From JADGRF01 sp036382515 (lineage in GTDB: Bacteria > Myxococcota_A > Polyangia > Polyangiales > JAFGIB01): 60,564 bases of DNA. The translations under genes were made by a program, and so were the position numbers. The stretch covers positions 1 to 60,564 of the forward strand of contig DASVHQ010000103.1 in assembly GCA_036382515.1 (NCBI GenBank). Reading direction: 5' to 3'. Numbering within the stretch: position 1 is the stretch's first letter; each line of letters starts with the position of its first letter. Shown here in pieces: positions 26,539 through 35,893 of the stretch. Under the pieces are notes generated by a model, which saw nothing but the letters and a program-made list of their open reading frames with translations, was not told where the DNA came from and did not search any database.

Positions 26539-27609
26539 ATGCACCTGACCGAGCTCGAAAGCTACTTGCGACAGCTGCCCGAACGCGGTGGCGCCGACCT
26601 CTTGCTGTGCGCAGGGCGGCCGGCGTTTTCGCGCGTCGCGCACGAGCTGCGCGCCTTACCCGGTCAGCCCGTGCTCGAGGACGCGGGGCTGCGCACGCTG
26701 ATGCAGGAGCTGCTCGGCGCAGAGCAGTGGCAACTGTTTCGTGCCCGGCGCAGCCTCACGTTCGCCTCCACGCTGCCGTCAGGGCTGCGCGTGCGCGGCG
26801 TGTGCACGGAGAGCTCGGCGGGTGTCAGCTGCACGCTGCGCGTCCTGCCGCCCCAGCTGCTTGCCAAGGTCGCCTCGGCGCTGCCGCCCGCGCTTGCGAA
26901 ACTGACCACGAGCGAGCCAGGCCTCGTGCTGGTCGCCGGTCCGGTCGGCAGCGGCAAGACCACGCTGCTGTCGGCGCTGCTGCGCGCGCGCAACGATGAG
27001 CAGGTGCGCCACATCGTGACCGTGGAAGATCCGGTCGAGTTTCTGCACGAAAACCGCAAGTCGGTCGTATCGCAGCGACAGGTCGGCGCGCACTGTGCGT
27101 CGTTCGCGGCCGGCATCGACGCCGCCCTCGGCCTCGATCCCGACCTGCTCGTGGTCGACGGCCTCGACACGCCCGAGGCACAGCGCGCAGCGCTGCGGGC
27201 CGCGACCTCTGGCGTGCTGGTGCTGGCGAGCCTGCGTGCTTCTGGAGCCGCGCGCTCGATCGAGCAGCTTTTGGCGGCGTTCCCGCCGCATCAGCGCAGC
27301 TCGGCCAGCAACGACCTCGCCGACTGCCTGCAGGCGATCGTGTCGCAGGAGCTCCTGCCCACGCGCGATGGCGGCCTTTTGCCCGTGCAGGAGATCTTGC
27401 TACGCACACCGAACCTCGCGAGCGTGCTGCGCGACGGCAAGACCGGCATGATCGGCGCGATCATCGAGGCGGGCCGACCCATCGGCATGCAGAGTCTCGA
27501 CGCAGCGCTGCTCGAGCTGGCCAAGCAGAGCGTGATCAGTGGCCGCGAGGCGTATGCTCGCGCTGCGGACAAGAAGGCCTTTGCGCAATGGGCGGGCGAG
27601 CGCGGCTAG
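26539..27609 (+). CDS. PilT-like ATPase, degenerate Walker B
   Basis: 356 residues, close to PilT length. Walker A is GPVGSGKTTLL (134-141). The conserved VTVEDPVEFLHENRKSVVSQRQVG segment matches PilT. The Walker B region reads DPDLLVVDGLDTPEA, so the usual Gly-Glu-Met-Arg-Asp is replaced; hydrolysis may be altered. The His box is also absent (VLASLRASG where PilT has a TLHT-type motif). It is translated just after the previous gene and the two products may form a hetero-hexamer. No pilus genes lie in this window. Confidence 0.8.
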   Translation: MHLTELESYLRQLPERGGADLLLCAGRPAFSRVAHELRALPGQPVLEDAGLRTLMQELLGAEQWQLFRARRSLTFASTLPSGLRVRGVCTESSAGVSCTLRVLPPQLLAKVASALPPALAKLTTSEPGLVLVAGPVGSGKTTLLSALLRARNDEQVRHIVTVEDPVEFLHENRKSVVSQRQVGAHCASFAAGIDAALGLDPDLLVVDGLDTPEAQRAALRAATSGVLVLASLRASGAARSIEQLLAAFPPHQRSSASNDLADCLQAIVSQELLPTRDGGLLPVQEILLRTPNLASVLRDGKTGMIGAIIEAGRPIGMQSLDAALLELAKQSVISGREAYARAADKKAFAQWAGERG

Positions 27610-27657
27610 TGGCCTGACGACCGGCGCCCACCGCTCGCCCACGACCGGCTCACAGCT

Positions 27658-28569
<912 letters not shown>

Positions 28570-28615
28570 GGCGCGTAGCAGAGCATGGAATCCGCCACGA
28601 AAAAAGCCCGAAACG

Positions 28616-29434
28616 TCAGCCGTCGGTGGCGTGCGGCCGAGTGGAGTGGGCCACCACGCGCATACAAACAGCGACCAGGCCCAGGCTCACGAACACCCAG
28701 GGCCAGGGCACCTGGCGCTCGGTGCCGTAGCCCACGTCGAGCGTCGCCGTGTGGATGGTGAGCACCGCGATCGTGTTGTTAGCGACGTGCGCCACGAGCG
28801 TGACGAGTGTGCTGCTGCGCTGCGCAACCCAAGCCAGGAAGAGGCCCAGGGGCAAAACACCTGCGACGTGCACCGGATCGACGTGGAAGAGCGCGAAGCC
28901 CACGCCCGAGAGCAACACCGCGAACACCGAGCGCCCGGCGGCGCCCTGCAACACGCCACGGAACAAGAGCTCCTCGGCCACACCCGGCATGAATGCGAAC
29001 GCGGGCCACAACGCCCAGATCGGCAACTTCTGCGCGATCTCGTGCAGCGCGGGCACGACACCGAGTGTGGCGCCGGGGAACACGCGCGCCATCGTGGTCA
29101 TGAGCACGTCCCCGAGCGGCCCGAGCATCACCGTGCCGAGGCTGGCAGCGACGAAGACCTCCGGCGCCGCGGCGTGCAGGCGCAGTGTGGTGCGCACGGG
29201 CAGCGCCAGCGAGAGCGGTGCGCTCAGCGCAGCCAGCAGCAGCACCAGCTGCGACGCCAGCATGGACGGCACGATCACTTCGGCGGATGCCACGCCGCGC
29301 ACCGAGTGCAGCTTGGTTCCATGGTGCACCAGCGTGCCCGCCACGTCCGCGCTGAGCTTGGCTGCAAGCTGCGCCGCAACGAACGCGACGATCACGGTGG
29401 CGACCGCTCGGCCCAGAGGAATTCGTTCGTTCAT
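28616..29434 (-). CDS. CPBP-family intramembrane metalloprotease
   Basis: 272 residues with about 6-8 hydrophobic helices. CPBP (Abi/CAAX-like) motifs are PGVAEELLFRGVLQG (EExxxR), ALFHVDPVHV (FxxxH) and HVANNT (HxxxN/B). The substrate is unknown; related proteins process lipoproteins, bacteriocins or prenylated peptides. It lies in a four-gene leftward cluster with the epoxide hydrolase upstream (28-base gap) and fabI downstream. It is a stand-alone protease, unlike the protease domain fused to the exosortase at 9.4-11.1 kb. Confidence 0.87.
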   Translation of the reverse strand: MNERIPLGRAVATVIVAFVAAQLAAKLSADVAGTLVHHGTKLHSVRGVASAEVIVPSMLASQLVLLLAALSAPLSLALPVRTTLRLHAAAPEVFVAASLGTVMLGPLGDVLMTTMARVFPGATLGVVPALHEIAQKLPIWALWPAFAFMPGVAEELLFRGVLQGAAGRSVFAVLLSGVGFALFHVDPVHVAGVLPLGLFLAWVAQRSSTLVTLVAHVANNTIAVLTIHTATLDVGYGTERQVPWPWVFVSLGLVAVCMRVVAHSTRPHATDG

Positions 29435-29462
29435 GGCAGGTGCTGCGCGATGGTAGCTGGTT

Positions 29463-30425
29463 TCACGCAGGCAGCTCGCGCAGGAAATCGAGCAGCGCTT
29501 GCGTGGTCTCGGCCGGACGTTCTTGCTGGGTCCAGTGGCCGCATCCGGGCAAGATGCATGCGCCCCGGTAGAGCGGCGCCAGTTGCGGCAGGCGCTCGAG
29601 CTGCCGCGCACCGAGCAAGACCACCGGATCGCTTTCGCCGCCGATGAACAGCACAGGCTGCGTGAACTTCGCACCTTGCAAGGCCGCTGTGCGCTCCCAG
29701 GTGCGGTCGAAGTTTCGATACAGGTTGAGCGGCCCGCGAAAGCCACTGCGCTGGAACTGCTGCGTGTAGTAGTCGAGGTCGCGCTCGTCGAGGAACGCGG
29801 GGATGCGACCGTCGTCGTAGAGTGTGTCGAAGAGCTTGGCGGTCTTCGGGTGGATCGCGAACGCCTCGCCCTGCGGCGCGTCACCGGAGATCGCCAGATA
29901 GAACTTGCGCAGCGAGGTACGCACGTCGGCCTCGAGCTCGGCTTCTGCCACGCCCTCGCCCTGAAAGTAGAGCATGTAGAAGAACACTTCTTTGAAGAGC
30001 TCACGCAGCCGTGGCAGCGGCGGGCTCGACGTACGCCCGCCGTACGGCACCGACAGACCGACCACGCCGCGCACCTTGTCCGGATACAGCAGTGCGCTGT
30101 GCCAGGCGGCCGGTGCACCCCAGTCGTGGCCGACGACCACCGCGCGCTGCTCTCCGAGCGCGTCGATGAGCCCCGCCACGTCGGCCGCAAGCTCGACTTG
30201 ATCGTACGCGCTCACGGCCTGGGGCTTGTCGCTGTCGCCGAAGCCGCGAAGGTCGGGCGCGACCACGTGGTAGCCGGCAGCCGCGAGCGGCCCCAGCTGA
30301 TGCCGCCACGAGTACCACGACTCGGGAAAGCCGTGCAGGAGCACGACCAGTGGCCCTTGCCCTTGCTCGGCGATGTGCAGCCGCACGCCGTTGGTCGTGA
30401 CACTGCGATGGCTGAGCGCGCTCAT
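29463..30425 (-). CDS. Alpha/beta hydrolase, epoxide hydrolase type
   Basis: 320 residues from ATG 30425. HGFPESWYSWRHQ carries the HGxP oxyanion motif. The nucleophile is Asp in VVGHDWGAPAAW, diagnostic of epoxide or haloalkane hydrolases rather than esterases, and the catalytic His is in GCGHWTQQE. Soluble epoxide hydrolase is the best guess; the substrate is unknown. Its start overlaps the stop of the 61-residue gene by 4 bases, so the two are coupled. Confidence 0.87.
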   Translation of the reverse strand: MSALSHRSVTTNGVRLHIAEQGQGPLVVLLHGFPESWYSWRHQLGPLAAAGYHVVAPDLRGFGDSDKPQAVSAYDQVELAADVAGLIDALGEQRAVVVGHDWGAPAAWHSALLYPDKVRGVVGLSVPYGGRTSSPPLPRLRELFKEVFFYMLYFQGEGVAEAELEADVRTSLRKFYLAISGDAPQGEAFAIHPKTAKLFDTLYDDGRIPAFLDERDLDYYTQQFQRSGFRGPLNLYRNFDRTWERTAALQGAKFTQPVLFIGGESDPVVLLGARQLERLPQLAPLYRGACILPGCGHWTQQERPAETTQALLDFLRELPA

Positions 30426-30607
30426 GCAGGCTCCTGGCTCGAACGAGCGACGTAGCCCGCGCAACGCAGCACGGGCAAGCGCGGGTACTTCCGGAAGCGT
30501 GGATCCGTGCGCTCCAGCAAGCACAGAAGAAACACCGAGCCGCGCGCGCCGGTCACGGATCTCACGTGACAGCAGTGCACGCACAGCCCCGCTGCCGCTT
30601 GCTCCAT
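30422..30607 (-). CDS. Small Cys-rich conserved protein (61 aa)
   Basis: 61 residues: MEQAAAGLCVHCCHVRSV, then GSVFLLCLL, then RTDPRFRKYPRLPVLRCAGY. Four or five spaced cysteines suggest a metal-binding knuckle. The RFRKYPRLPVLRC pattern looks conserved, as in many small proteobacterial proteins. Function unknown. It starts the epoxide hydrolase-CPBP-fabI cluster and overlaps the hydrolase start (ATGA-type junction). It is supported by its coupling and by composition different from random shadow ORFs. Confidence 0.65.
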   Translation of the reverse strand: MEQAAAGLCVHCCHVRSVTGARGSVFLLCLLERTDPRFRKYPRLPVLRCAGYVARSSQEPA

Positions 30608-30716
30608 GGGCCAGCCTTAGCCGCAAAACGCTCCGAAAGCGCGTTCGAAAACGCACCTCCGGAGCGAATACCGAGGCTCGCGCGGGCAGCGAGAGCCCCG
30701 ATGGCGGTCGCGGTCG

Positions 30717-32948
30717 CTAGTTGTGCAGCACCACGCCGCCTGCGCCGACGGCCCAGACCTTGGTGTAGCTACCCCACACGCTGTTGAGGCCCATCGTGGT
30801 CGGCTTGGCGCAAGCGCTCCAGCTCGTGCCGTTCCAGAAGTCGACCTGGCCGCCGTCACCCACCGCCCAGACGTGGCTGCTGTCACGACCCCAGACGCTC
30901 TGCAGATACGGAGAAGCGGCTGGCGCGTTCGACGCCGTCCAGGTGCTCCCGTCGTAGTGCGCCGAGGTGCCCTTCGAATAGCCGACCGCCCAGATGTCCG
31001 TGGTGGTCGAGCCCCAGATGCCCTTGGAGTAATAGCTCCACGCGGTGCTCGTCTCGGCGGCCCAGCCGCTGGCCGTGTAGTGATGCACCACGTGAATGCT
31101 GTTGGACGCACCGCCGTTGTCGGTGACGACCCAGAGGTTGTCGACTGCGCGGCCCCAGATGCCGTGCAACGTACCGATGTCGTCGACGCCAGGGTTGGAG
31201 ACGATCGTGTGATCGTTCCACTGCGCGCCGTCCCAGTAGAACGCCGCGCCGGTCGCGCCCACCACCCAGTAGTGGTTCGGATCCGCGCCCCAGATCGCGT
31301 ACAGGTCCTTGGTGGTCGGACTGGTGATCGCACCCCACGCGCCGGCCGTGTACTTGTAGATCTTGCCACCGCTGCCGACGGCGAAGACGTTGCTCGAATC
31401 GACACCCCAGACGCCGTTCAGCACGTCGCCCGCGACACCGAGCGTGCTGCTCGTCCAGATCTGTCCGTTGTAGACGCTGGCGAGTGCGCCACCGGTCGAG
31501 GTCGACTTTCCGACCGCAACGACAAAGGAGTCGTTGGCGCTGTACGCCCACACGCCGTTGAGCAGGGCTGCGTCGGGCACGCTACCCACGACGCCGTTGA
31601 CGATCGTGCTGTCGCAGGTCACGCCGGCATCCACGCCGGAGTCGATCGCCGCATCCACAGCTGCGTCAGTTGCCGCGTCGGTTGCGGCATCCGTCGCTGC
31701 GTCGATCGCTGCGTCGGCCGCCGCATCGGTCGCTGCGTCCATCCCGGCGTCCGTCGCCGCATCGGTTGCTGCGTCGGTCGCAGCATCGATCGCTGCGTCG
31801 GTCGCCGCATCGGTCGCCGCGTCGGTCGCCGCGTCGGTCGCCGCGTCGGTCGCTGCGTCGGTCGCTGCGTCCGTGCCGGCATCCGTGCCCGCGTCGGTGG
31901 CTGCGTCGGTTGCTGCATCGGTTGCTGCGTCCGTGCCCGCGTCGGTCGGACACACGCAGGCCGTGTACGAACGGCCGTCCTGAGCGCAGGTGCGCGACCC
32001 GATCACGGGATTGCTGGCGCACTGGCACACCGATGACACGTTCGCTGTACAGATCACGCCGGAGTCGACGGCCGCGGCCGCGTCCACACCGGCATCGACC
32101 GCAGACCCTGGGCTGGCATCCGTGCCCGCGTCGGCCACCCTGGGCGCACAGTACGGGTACGCGGCGCTCGCCGTGGTCGAAGCCTGATACGAGATCGACA
32201 GCGGCACGTCACCGATCTGGCAGTCGGTCGCACCCGCGGGCGCACAGCAATCGGCCGTGATGCTCAGGCAGAATGGCGTGTCCGTGCACGCGAAGCTGAC
32301 GTACTGCGGGAACGCGGGATCGGCGCTGCACTTGGACTTCGACAACGACGCACTGCCCACCACCCAGCCCGTGCTCATGCCGCATGAAACCTGCGGCGGC
32401 ACGATGGCCAGCGTGGAAAAGTGCGAGAGCAAGAAGCCGTCGCCGGTGGTGTTGAGCGGCAGACCTTCGGCTGCGCTCTTGGTCGTACCCGAGTGGAAGT
32501 CGAGCACGATCACGTCGTTGGTCGAGGGACGAACCACGATCGGATCTTTGAAGGTCGCTCCGTCCGGCTCCATCTTGATGACCTCGGCGAACTGCGTCGC
32601 CGGCCAGCCGATGCTCGTCGCGGCGACCGGCGTCAGCGTGATCGCCTTGCCGCCCGCGGTCTTGGGGAACTCGAAGTCCACGGTCATGCCGTTCATGCCG
32701 ACGACACCGACCGAGCCACCGGTCATGGGCACCATGAAGGCGACCTTCTTGCCCGGTGCACCCATCACCTTGCCGCCGTCGCCGGTGCCACCGTCCGCGC
32801 TGCCTTTGCTCGCGCCGCTGTCGGCGGCGGAGCTGCTCGCGCCGCCATCCGCGCCACCGTCCGAGCTGCCGCTCTTGTTCAGTGTCGTGCAGGCCATGAA
32901 GAAGAAGGCGCTCACGAAAGCGAGCTGCGCGCGATACACGTGATTCAT
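30717..32948 (-). CDS. Large lipoprotein with Asp-Ala-Thr-rich linker and WAVG propeller
   Basis: 743 residues. The start at 32948 gives MNHVYRAQLAFVSAFFFMAC with the lipidated Cys at about 20. After a Gly/Ser/Asp-rich tether comes a globular domain (about 50-250) with paired cysteines, a DAATDAATDAGTDAG-type low-complexity linker (about 330-440), and a C-terminal WAVG/VWG-rich domain with about six blades resembling a beta-propeller (DNLWVVTDNGG, DIWAVGYSKG, SHVWAVGDGGQ, KVWAVGAGGVV). It is a typical myxobacterial cell-surface protein. Ligand and partner are unknown. The linker DNA is a tandem array. Confidence 0.85.
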   Translation of the reverse strand: MNHVYRAQLAFVSAFFFMACTTLNKSGSSDGGADGGASSSAADSGASKGSADGGTGDGGKVMGAPGKKVAFMVPMTGGSVGVVGMNGMTVDFEFPKTAGGKAITLTPVAATSIGWPATQFAEVIKMEPDGATFKDPIVVRPSTNDVIVLDFHSGTTKSAAEGLPLNTTGDGFLLSHFSTLAIVPPQVSCGMSTGWVVGSASLSKSKCSADPAFPQYVSFACTDTPFCLSITADCCAPAGATDCQIGDVPLSISYQASTTASAAYPYCAPRVADAGTDASPGSAVDAGVDAAAAVDSGVICTANVSSVCQCASNPVIGSRTCAQDGRSYTACVCPTDAGTDAATDAATDAATDAGTDAGTDAATDAATDAATDAATDAATDAATDAAIDAATDAATDAATDAGMDAATDAAADAAIDAATDAATDAATDAAVDAAIDSGVDAGVTCDSTIVNGVVGSVPDAALLNGVWAYSANDSFVVAVGKSTSTGGALASVYNGQIWTSSTLGVAGDVLNGVWGVDSSNVFAVGSGGKIYKYTAGAWGAITSPTTKDLYAIWGADPNHYWVVGATGAAFYWDGAQWNDHTIVSNPGVDDIGTLHGIWGRAVDNLWVVTDNGGASNSIHVVHHYTASGWAAETSTAWSYYSKGIWGSTTTDIWAVGYSKGTSAHYDGSTWTASNAPAASPYLQSVWGRDSSHVWAVGDGGQVDFWNGTSWSACAKPTTMGLNSVWGSYTKVWAVGAGGVVLHN
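31630..31960. repeat. Tandem trinucleotide/12-base array in lipoprotein linker
   Basis: About 27 near-identical 12-base units (TCGGTCGCCGCG and variants) encode the DAAT linker. Unit number could change by slippage without breaking frame if whole units are gained or lost. Confidence 0.85.
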
Positions 32949-33220
32949 CGGTACGTACCCCTGTAGAAGAATGACATCAGGGCAGTGTCGACGAACGCCG
33001 CCACGCCAAGTTGATTCAGAACAACCGACGATACCGGCCTTCGCGGCGCCGGACAACGGGCATGGGGGCCTTTTTAGGGCATGAGCCTTGGCGGCCTGCA
33101 GCAGCCGCGTGGCTTGGCGCGACAAACGTGGAAATTCGCTCGCGAGGACGGTCCGCGACGCTGGCCGTGCACCGCATCACGGCGCGCATGCCAAGCGAGC
33201 GCCCGCCGAACGCCGGCCGG

Positions 33221-33445
33221 CTACTTGCGGCGCGCAATCAAGTTGAGCAGCAGGCTGAGGATCACGCTCACCACCAAGCTGGTCACGATCGGGAAGTACA
33301 CGGTCGTGTTCTTGCGTTTCCACAAGATGTCGCCGGGCAAACGCCCCAGGCCCAGCTTCTCACCGAGCATCACGGCCAAGCCCACGCCCACGAGCAAGAG
33401 CCCGATCCCGAGCAGCGTGCGTCCGAGCTGTCCCACGGCGTTCAT
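33221..33445 (-). CDS. DUF2905 family membrane protein
   Basis: 74 residues with two helices and a short loop: LGIGLLLVGVGLAVMLGEKL, then LGRLPGDILWKRKN, then YFPIVTSLVVSVILSLLLNLI. The LGRLPGDI signature identifies DUF2905. Small inner-membrane protein of unknown function. It is divergent from the GAF/PTS-like gene, with a 94-base gap serving both promoters. Confidence 0.9.
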   Translation of the reverse strand: MNAVGQLGRTLLGIGLLLVGVGLAVMLGEKLGLGRLPGDILWKRKNTTVYFPIVTSLVVSVILSLLLNLIARRK

Positions 33446-33539
33446 CTAGCGCGAGCTGCGGGCGTTCACCAGCCGCGTTCGCGTCGCCACAGCCCAACGC
33501 AGCATTGCGGCACGCGGCCATCCGCCTACACTGGGCGCC

Positions 33540-34829
33540 ATGCCCGAGCCCACGAGCAGCGGCACCGGTTCGATCCGGATGCAGATTCACAAAGACGACG
33601 ACTTTCGCATCGACGGCATCCTGCGCTTGATCGAGGAGGCCCGAAAACCGGGTCCCCTGCAGGGCGTGCTCAAGACGATGTGCGAGCAGGTCTCGGTGAT
33701 CGCACACGCCGACATCGTCAGCGTGTACGTGCGCGAGCAGGGCAAGGACGGGGACTATCTGGTGATGCGCGCGAACGTGGGCTTCCCCAGCTCGGCCGTG
33801 GGCCACGTGCGCTTGCGCATGGGCGAAGGCATCACGGGCACGGCCGCCGAGGTCATGCGTCCGATCTCGGCCTCCGTCGCGGCCGAGGACAGTCACTACA
33901 AGCACATCCCTGAGCTGGGCGAGGAACGCTACCCGAGCTTTCTGGCGATCCCGCTCATGGTACGCGGCGCAGTGGCAGGCGTGCTCGTGCTGCAACGCAG
34001 CGAGGCCAACGCGTTTGCGAACACCGAGGTGGCGCTGGCCACCGCGCTCGCCACCACCTTCGCGCATGCGCTCGAGAGCGCGCGCAACGAGGCCGCCGAG
34101 CAGGCACCGCGTTCTGCGCGCCTTCTGGGCATGCCGCTGGTCAAGGGCGAGGTGCTCGGTCGCGCCGTCATGCTCGGTACGCTCGAGGCGATCCGCGAGC
34201 GCGCCTCGCACCTGGACGATCCGGCGACGCACGCGGAGCAAGCGTTCGAGGACATGGCCGGCATCGTGCGGCGCGCCGTGCGTAAGCTGGAACCGCAGCT
34301 CGCCGACAACGAGCTGCGCCGGCTGCGCTCCTACGCGCTCATGCTCGATGACCAACGCCTGCGCGACACGGTGTTCGAGCAATGTGGGCGGCTGGGTCTG
34401 GTGGCTGGCCTCAAGCAAGTGGCGCGCGAGTACGCCGTGGCCACCTACGCCACGGGCGAGCCCGATCCGCTGCTCGAAGAACGCGCGACCGAAGTCGAGA
34501 GCCTGTGTCTCTTGGTCGCGGTCTCGGCCTGCGAGTTCCCACTGCCCACCTCGGGCGCCGTGCTCGTGCTGGCCGAGAACCTGCCGGCGATGGTGGCGTT
34601 GCTGGTGGTCGGCCTCAAGGGCGCGGCGATCGTCAGCTCGGGCCACGTGGATCCGAACGGTCTGGGCGCGGCGGTCGCAAAAGCCGCAGAGATCCCCCTC
34701 TTGTCAGACGTGCCCGGCCTGTTCGCCTGGCTGCGCCCGGACGACACGGTGCTCGTCGACGCCAACAGCGGCGTGCTGCGTGTGAATCCACCGGCCACGC
34801 TGATCGCGCGTTATCGCCACGCCAAGTGA
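33540..34829 (+). CDS. GAF domain - PTS enzyme I-like (N and phospho-His domains) protein
   Basis: 429 residues. A GAF sensor domain occupies about 20-185 (EQVSVIAHADIVSVYV ... FLAIPLMVRGAVAGVLVLQ). Next is an enzyme-I-like N-terminal domain (about 200-340, HPr-binding helical region) and a swivelling phosphohistidine domain (about 345-425) with candidate His369 in IVSSGHVDPN. It ends where PtsP/EI-Ntr proteins have a C-terminal PEP-binding TIM barrel, so this is a truncated PtsP-like architecture. It might accept phosphate or only sense; EI-Ntr would normally have the barrel. No PTS partners are adjacent. Confidence 0.78.
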   Translation: MPEPTSSGTGSIRMQIHKDDDFRIDGILRLIEEARKPGPLQGVLKTMCEQVSVIAHADIVSVYVREQGKDGDYLVMRANVGFPSSAVGHVRLRMGEGITGTAAEVMRPISASVAAEDSHYKHIPELGEERYPSFLAIPLMVRGAVAGVLVLQRSEANAFANTEVALATALATTFAHALESARNEAAEQAPRSARLLGMPLVKGEVLGRAVMLGTLEAIRERASHLDDPATHAEQAFEDMAGIVRRAVRKLEPQLADNELRRLRSYALMLDDQRLRDTVFEQCGRLGLVAGLKQVAREYAVATYATGEPDPLLEERATEVESLCLLVAVSACEFPLPTSGAVLVLAENLPAMVALLVVGLKGAAIVSSGHVDPNGLGAAVAKAAEIPLLSDVPGLFAWLRPDDTVLVDANSGVLRVNPPATLIARYRHAK

Positions 34830-34876
34830 GCCCACGCAGCGCGGCCGGTGGGTTCACACGCTCCCCGACGCAGCCG

Positions 34877-35755
34877 TCAGATGCCACGCGACCGCAAGCG
34901 GATGACCTGACCCTTACCATGCGGCGGATCGATCGGCGGCAACGCAAAGAGCAGCTCTTCGATGGTGGGCAAAGCATGCAACACCGCCGACTCCACGTGC
35001 AGCTCGGAGAACGGGCCGGCGAACACTTCGATGATCTGGTAGATGTTCGCGAAGCCGCGCGCGATGTAGCCGTACTGCGCCTCGTGATGGACCGTGCGCA
35101 CGTGCTCGCCGCGGTGCACGCGAGACAGCACGTTGGCGATCGCCAGCGCCGTGAGCACCCGATGGCGCACCGTCGACTCGTCGTGATCCGCGGTGACCAA
35201 GAGCGAGAGCAGGTCACCGGCGATGCGGTCGATGCCACGGCTGCGCAGCAGGGCGACCAGCGCGTCGGCGTCGTGCAGCGGCAATTGGTCGAGCGTCAGG
35301 CCGCGCGCACGCGCCGTGTGCAGGGCCTGCCCGATCTTCGCGAAGCTCTCGACGTCGACGAACTCACGCTCGGCGTCGGAGCTGCCCCAGAGCACCGGCG
35401 AGTTGCCATCGATCACCACCACAGCCACGGCACCGGTGCGCGCGCGCAGCGCCTCGAGCGCGTCGTCGAGCCTGCGCGCAGGCAGCGTGGTCCCGGTGCG
35501 CGGCAGCGGCGGCCCGTGGATCTCCGCCAGCGTGTGCGAGAAGGTGTCGGCCAGGCGATCGAGCTTGGCCTGCAGCACGTCGCGCTCCGCAGGCACCTGG
35601 TCGAACACGGCGACGATGCGCCAACCGCCACCGAGGTTCTTGAACACCAGCTCCGCAGCGTTCGGATCGCGCCCGCCCAGCTCGGCGCGAACATCGTCCG
35701 CTGCCAGCTCCTTTTGAACCAGCTCCAAGAACCTGCGGACCGCCGTGTCGGCCAT
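34877..35755 (-). CDS. Conserved myxobacterial hypothetical protein, possibly roadblock-like
   Basis: 292 residues from ATG 35755 (MADTAVRRFLELVQKEL). The central part (about 110-145, ALRARTGAVAVVVIDGNSPVLWG) has the strand-turn-strand look of a roadblock/LC7 (MglB-like) domain, and the remainder is helical. No signal peptide or membrane helix. If roadblock-like it could act on a small GTPase, in keeping with myxobacterial motility control, but this is inference from a short pattern. It is convergent with the GAF/PTS-like gene (47-base gap) and downstream of the CaiB gene after a hairpin. Confidence 0.6.
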   Translation of the reverse strand: MADTAVRRFLELVQKELAADDVRAELGGRDPNAAELVFKNLGGGWRIVAVFDQVPAERDVLQAKLDRLADTFSHTLAEIHGPPLPRTGTTLPARRLDDALEALRARTGAVAVVVIDGNSPVLWGSSDAEREFVDVESFAKIGQALHTARARGLTLDQLPLHDADALVALLRSRGIDRIAGDLLSLLVTADHDESTVRHRVLTALAIANVLSRVHRGEHVRTVHHEAQYGYIARGFANIYQIIEVFAGPFSELHVESAVLHALPTIEELLFALPPIDPPHGKGQVIRLRSRGI

Positions 35756-35860
35756 GACCCTTTGCTCGTGTACCACAAGCGCCGCCCAGACGGCGAGCAC
35801 CCAGCCGTTTTTCCGAGCGATTTCGCAGGCTCAGCCGCCGGGACAGGCATCGAGCGGCCG

Positions 35861-35893
35861 CTAGGAGCCTGTCGGAGTCCGACAGGCTCCTAG
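35861..35893. terminator. Perfect 15-bp-stem hairpin at the caiB-family gene stop
   Basis: Stem CTAGGAGCCTGTCGG, 3-base loop, then its exact complement; the end of one arm contains the stop codon of the CoA-transferase gene. There is no T-tract, so it may be a Rho-assisted terminator, an mRNA 3' stabiliser or a mobile short repeat. Confidence 0.6.

Noticed and set aside
31630..31960. CRISPR-like array
   Set aside because: The units are in-frame, contiguous and without spacers; it is a coding tandem repeat.
35861..35893. Calling the hairpin a confident Rho-independent terminator
   Set aside because: There is no T-tract after either arm, so only a tentative call was made.
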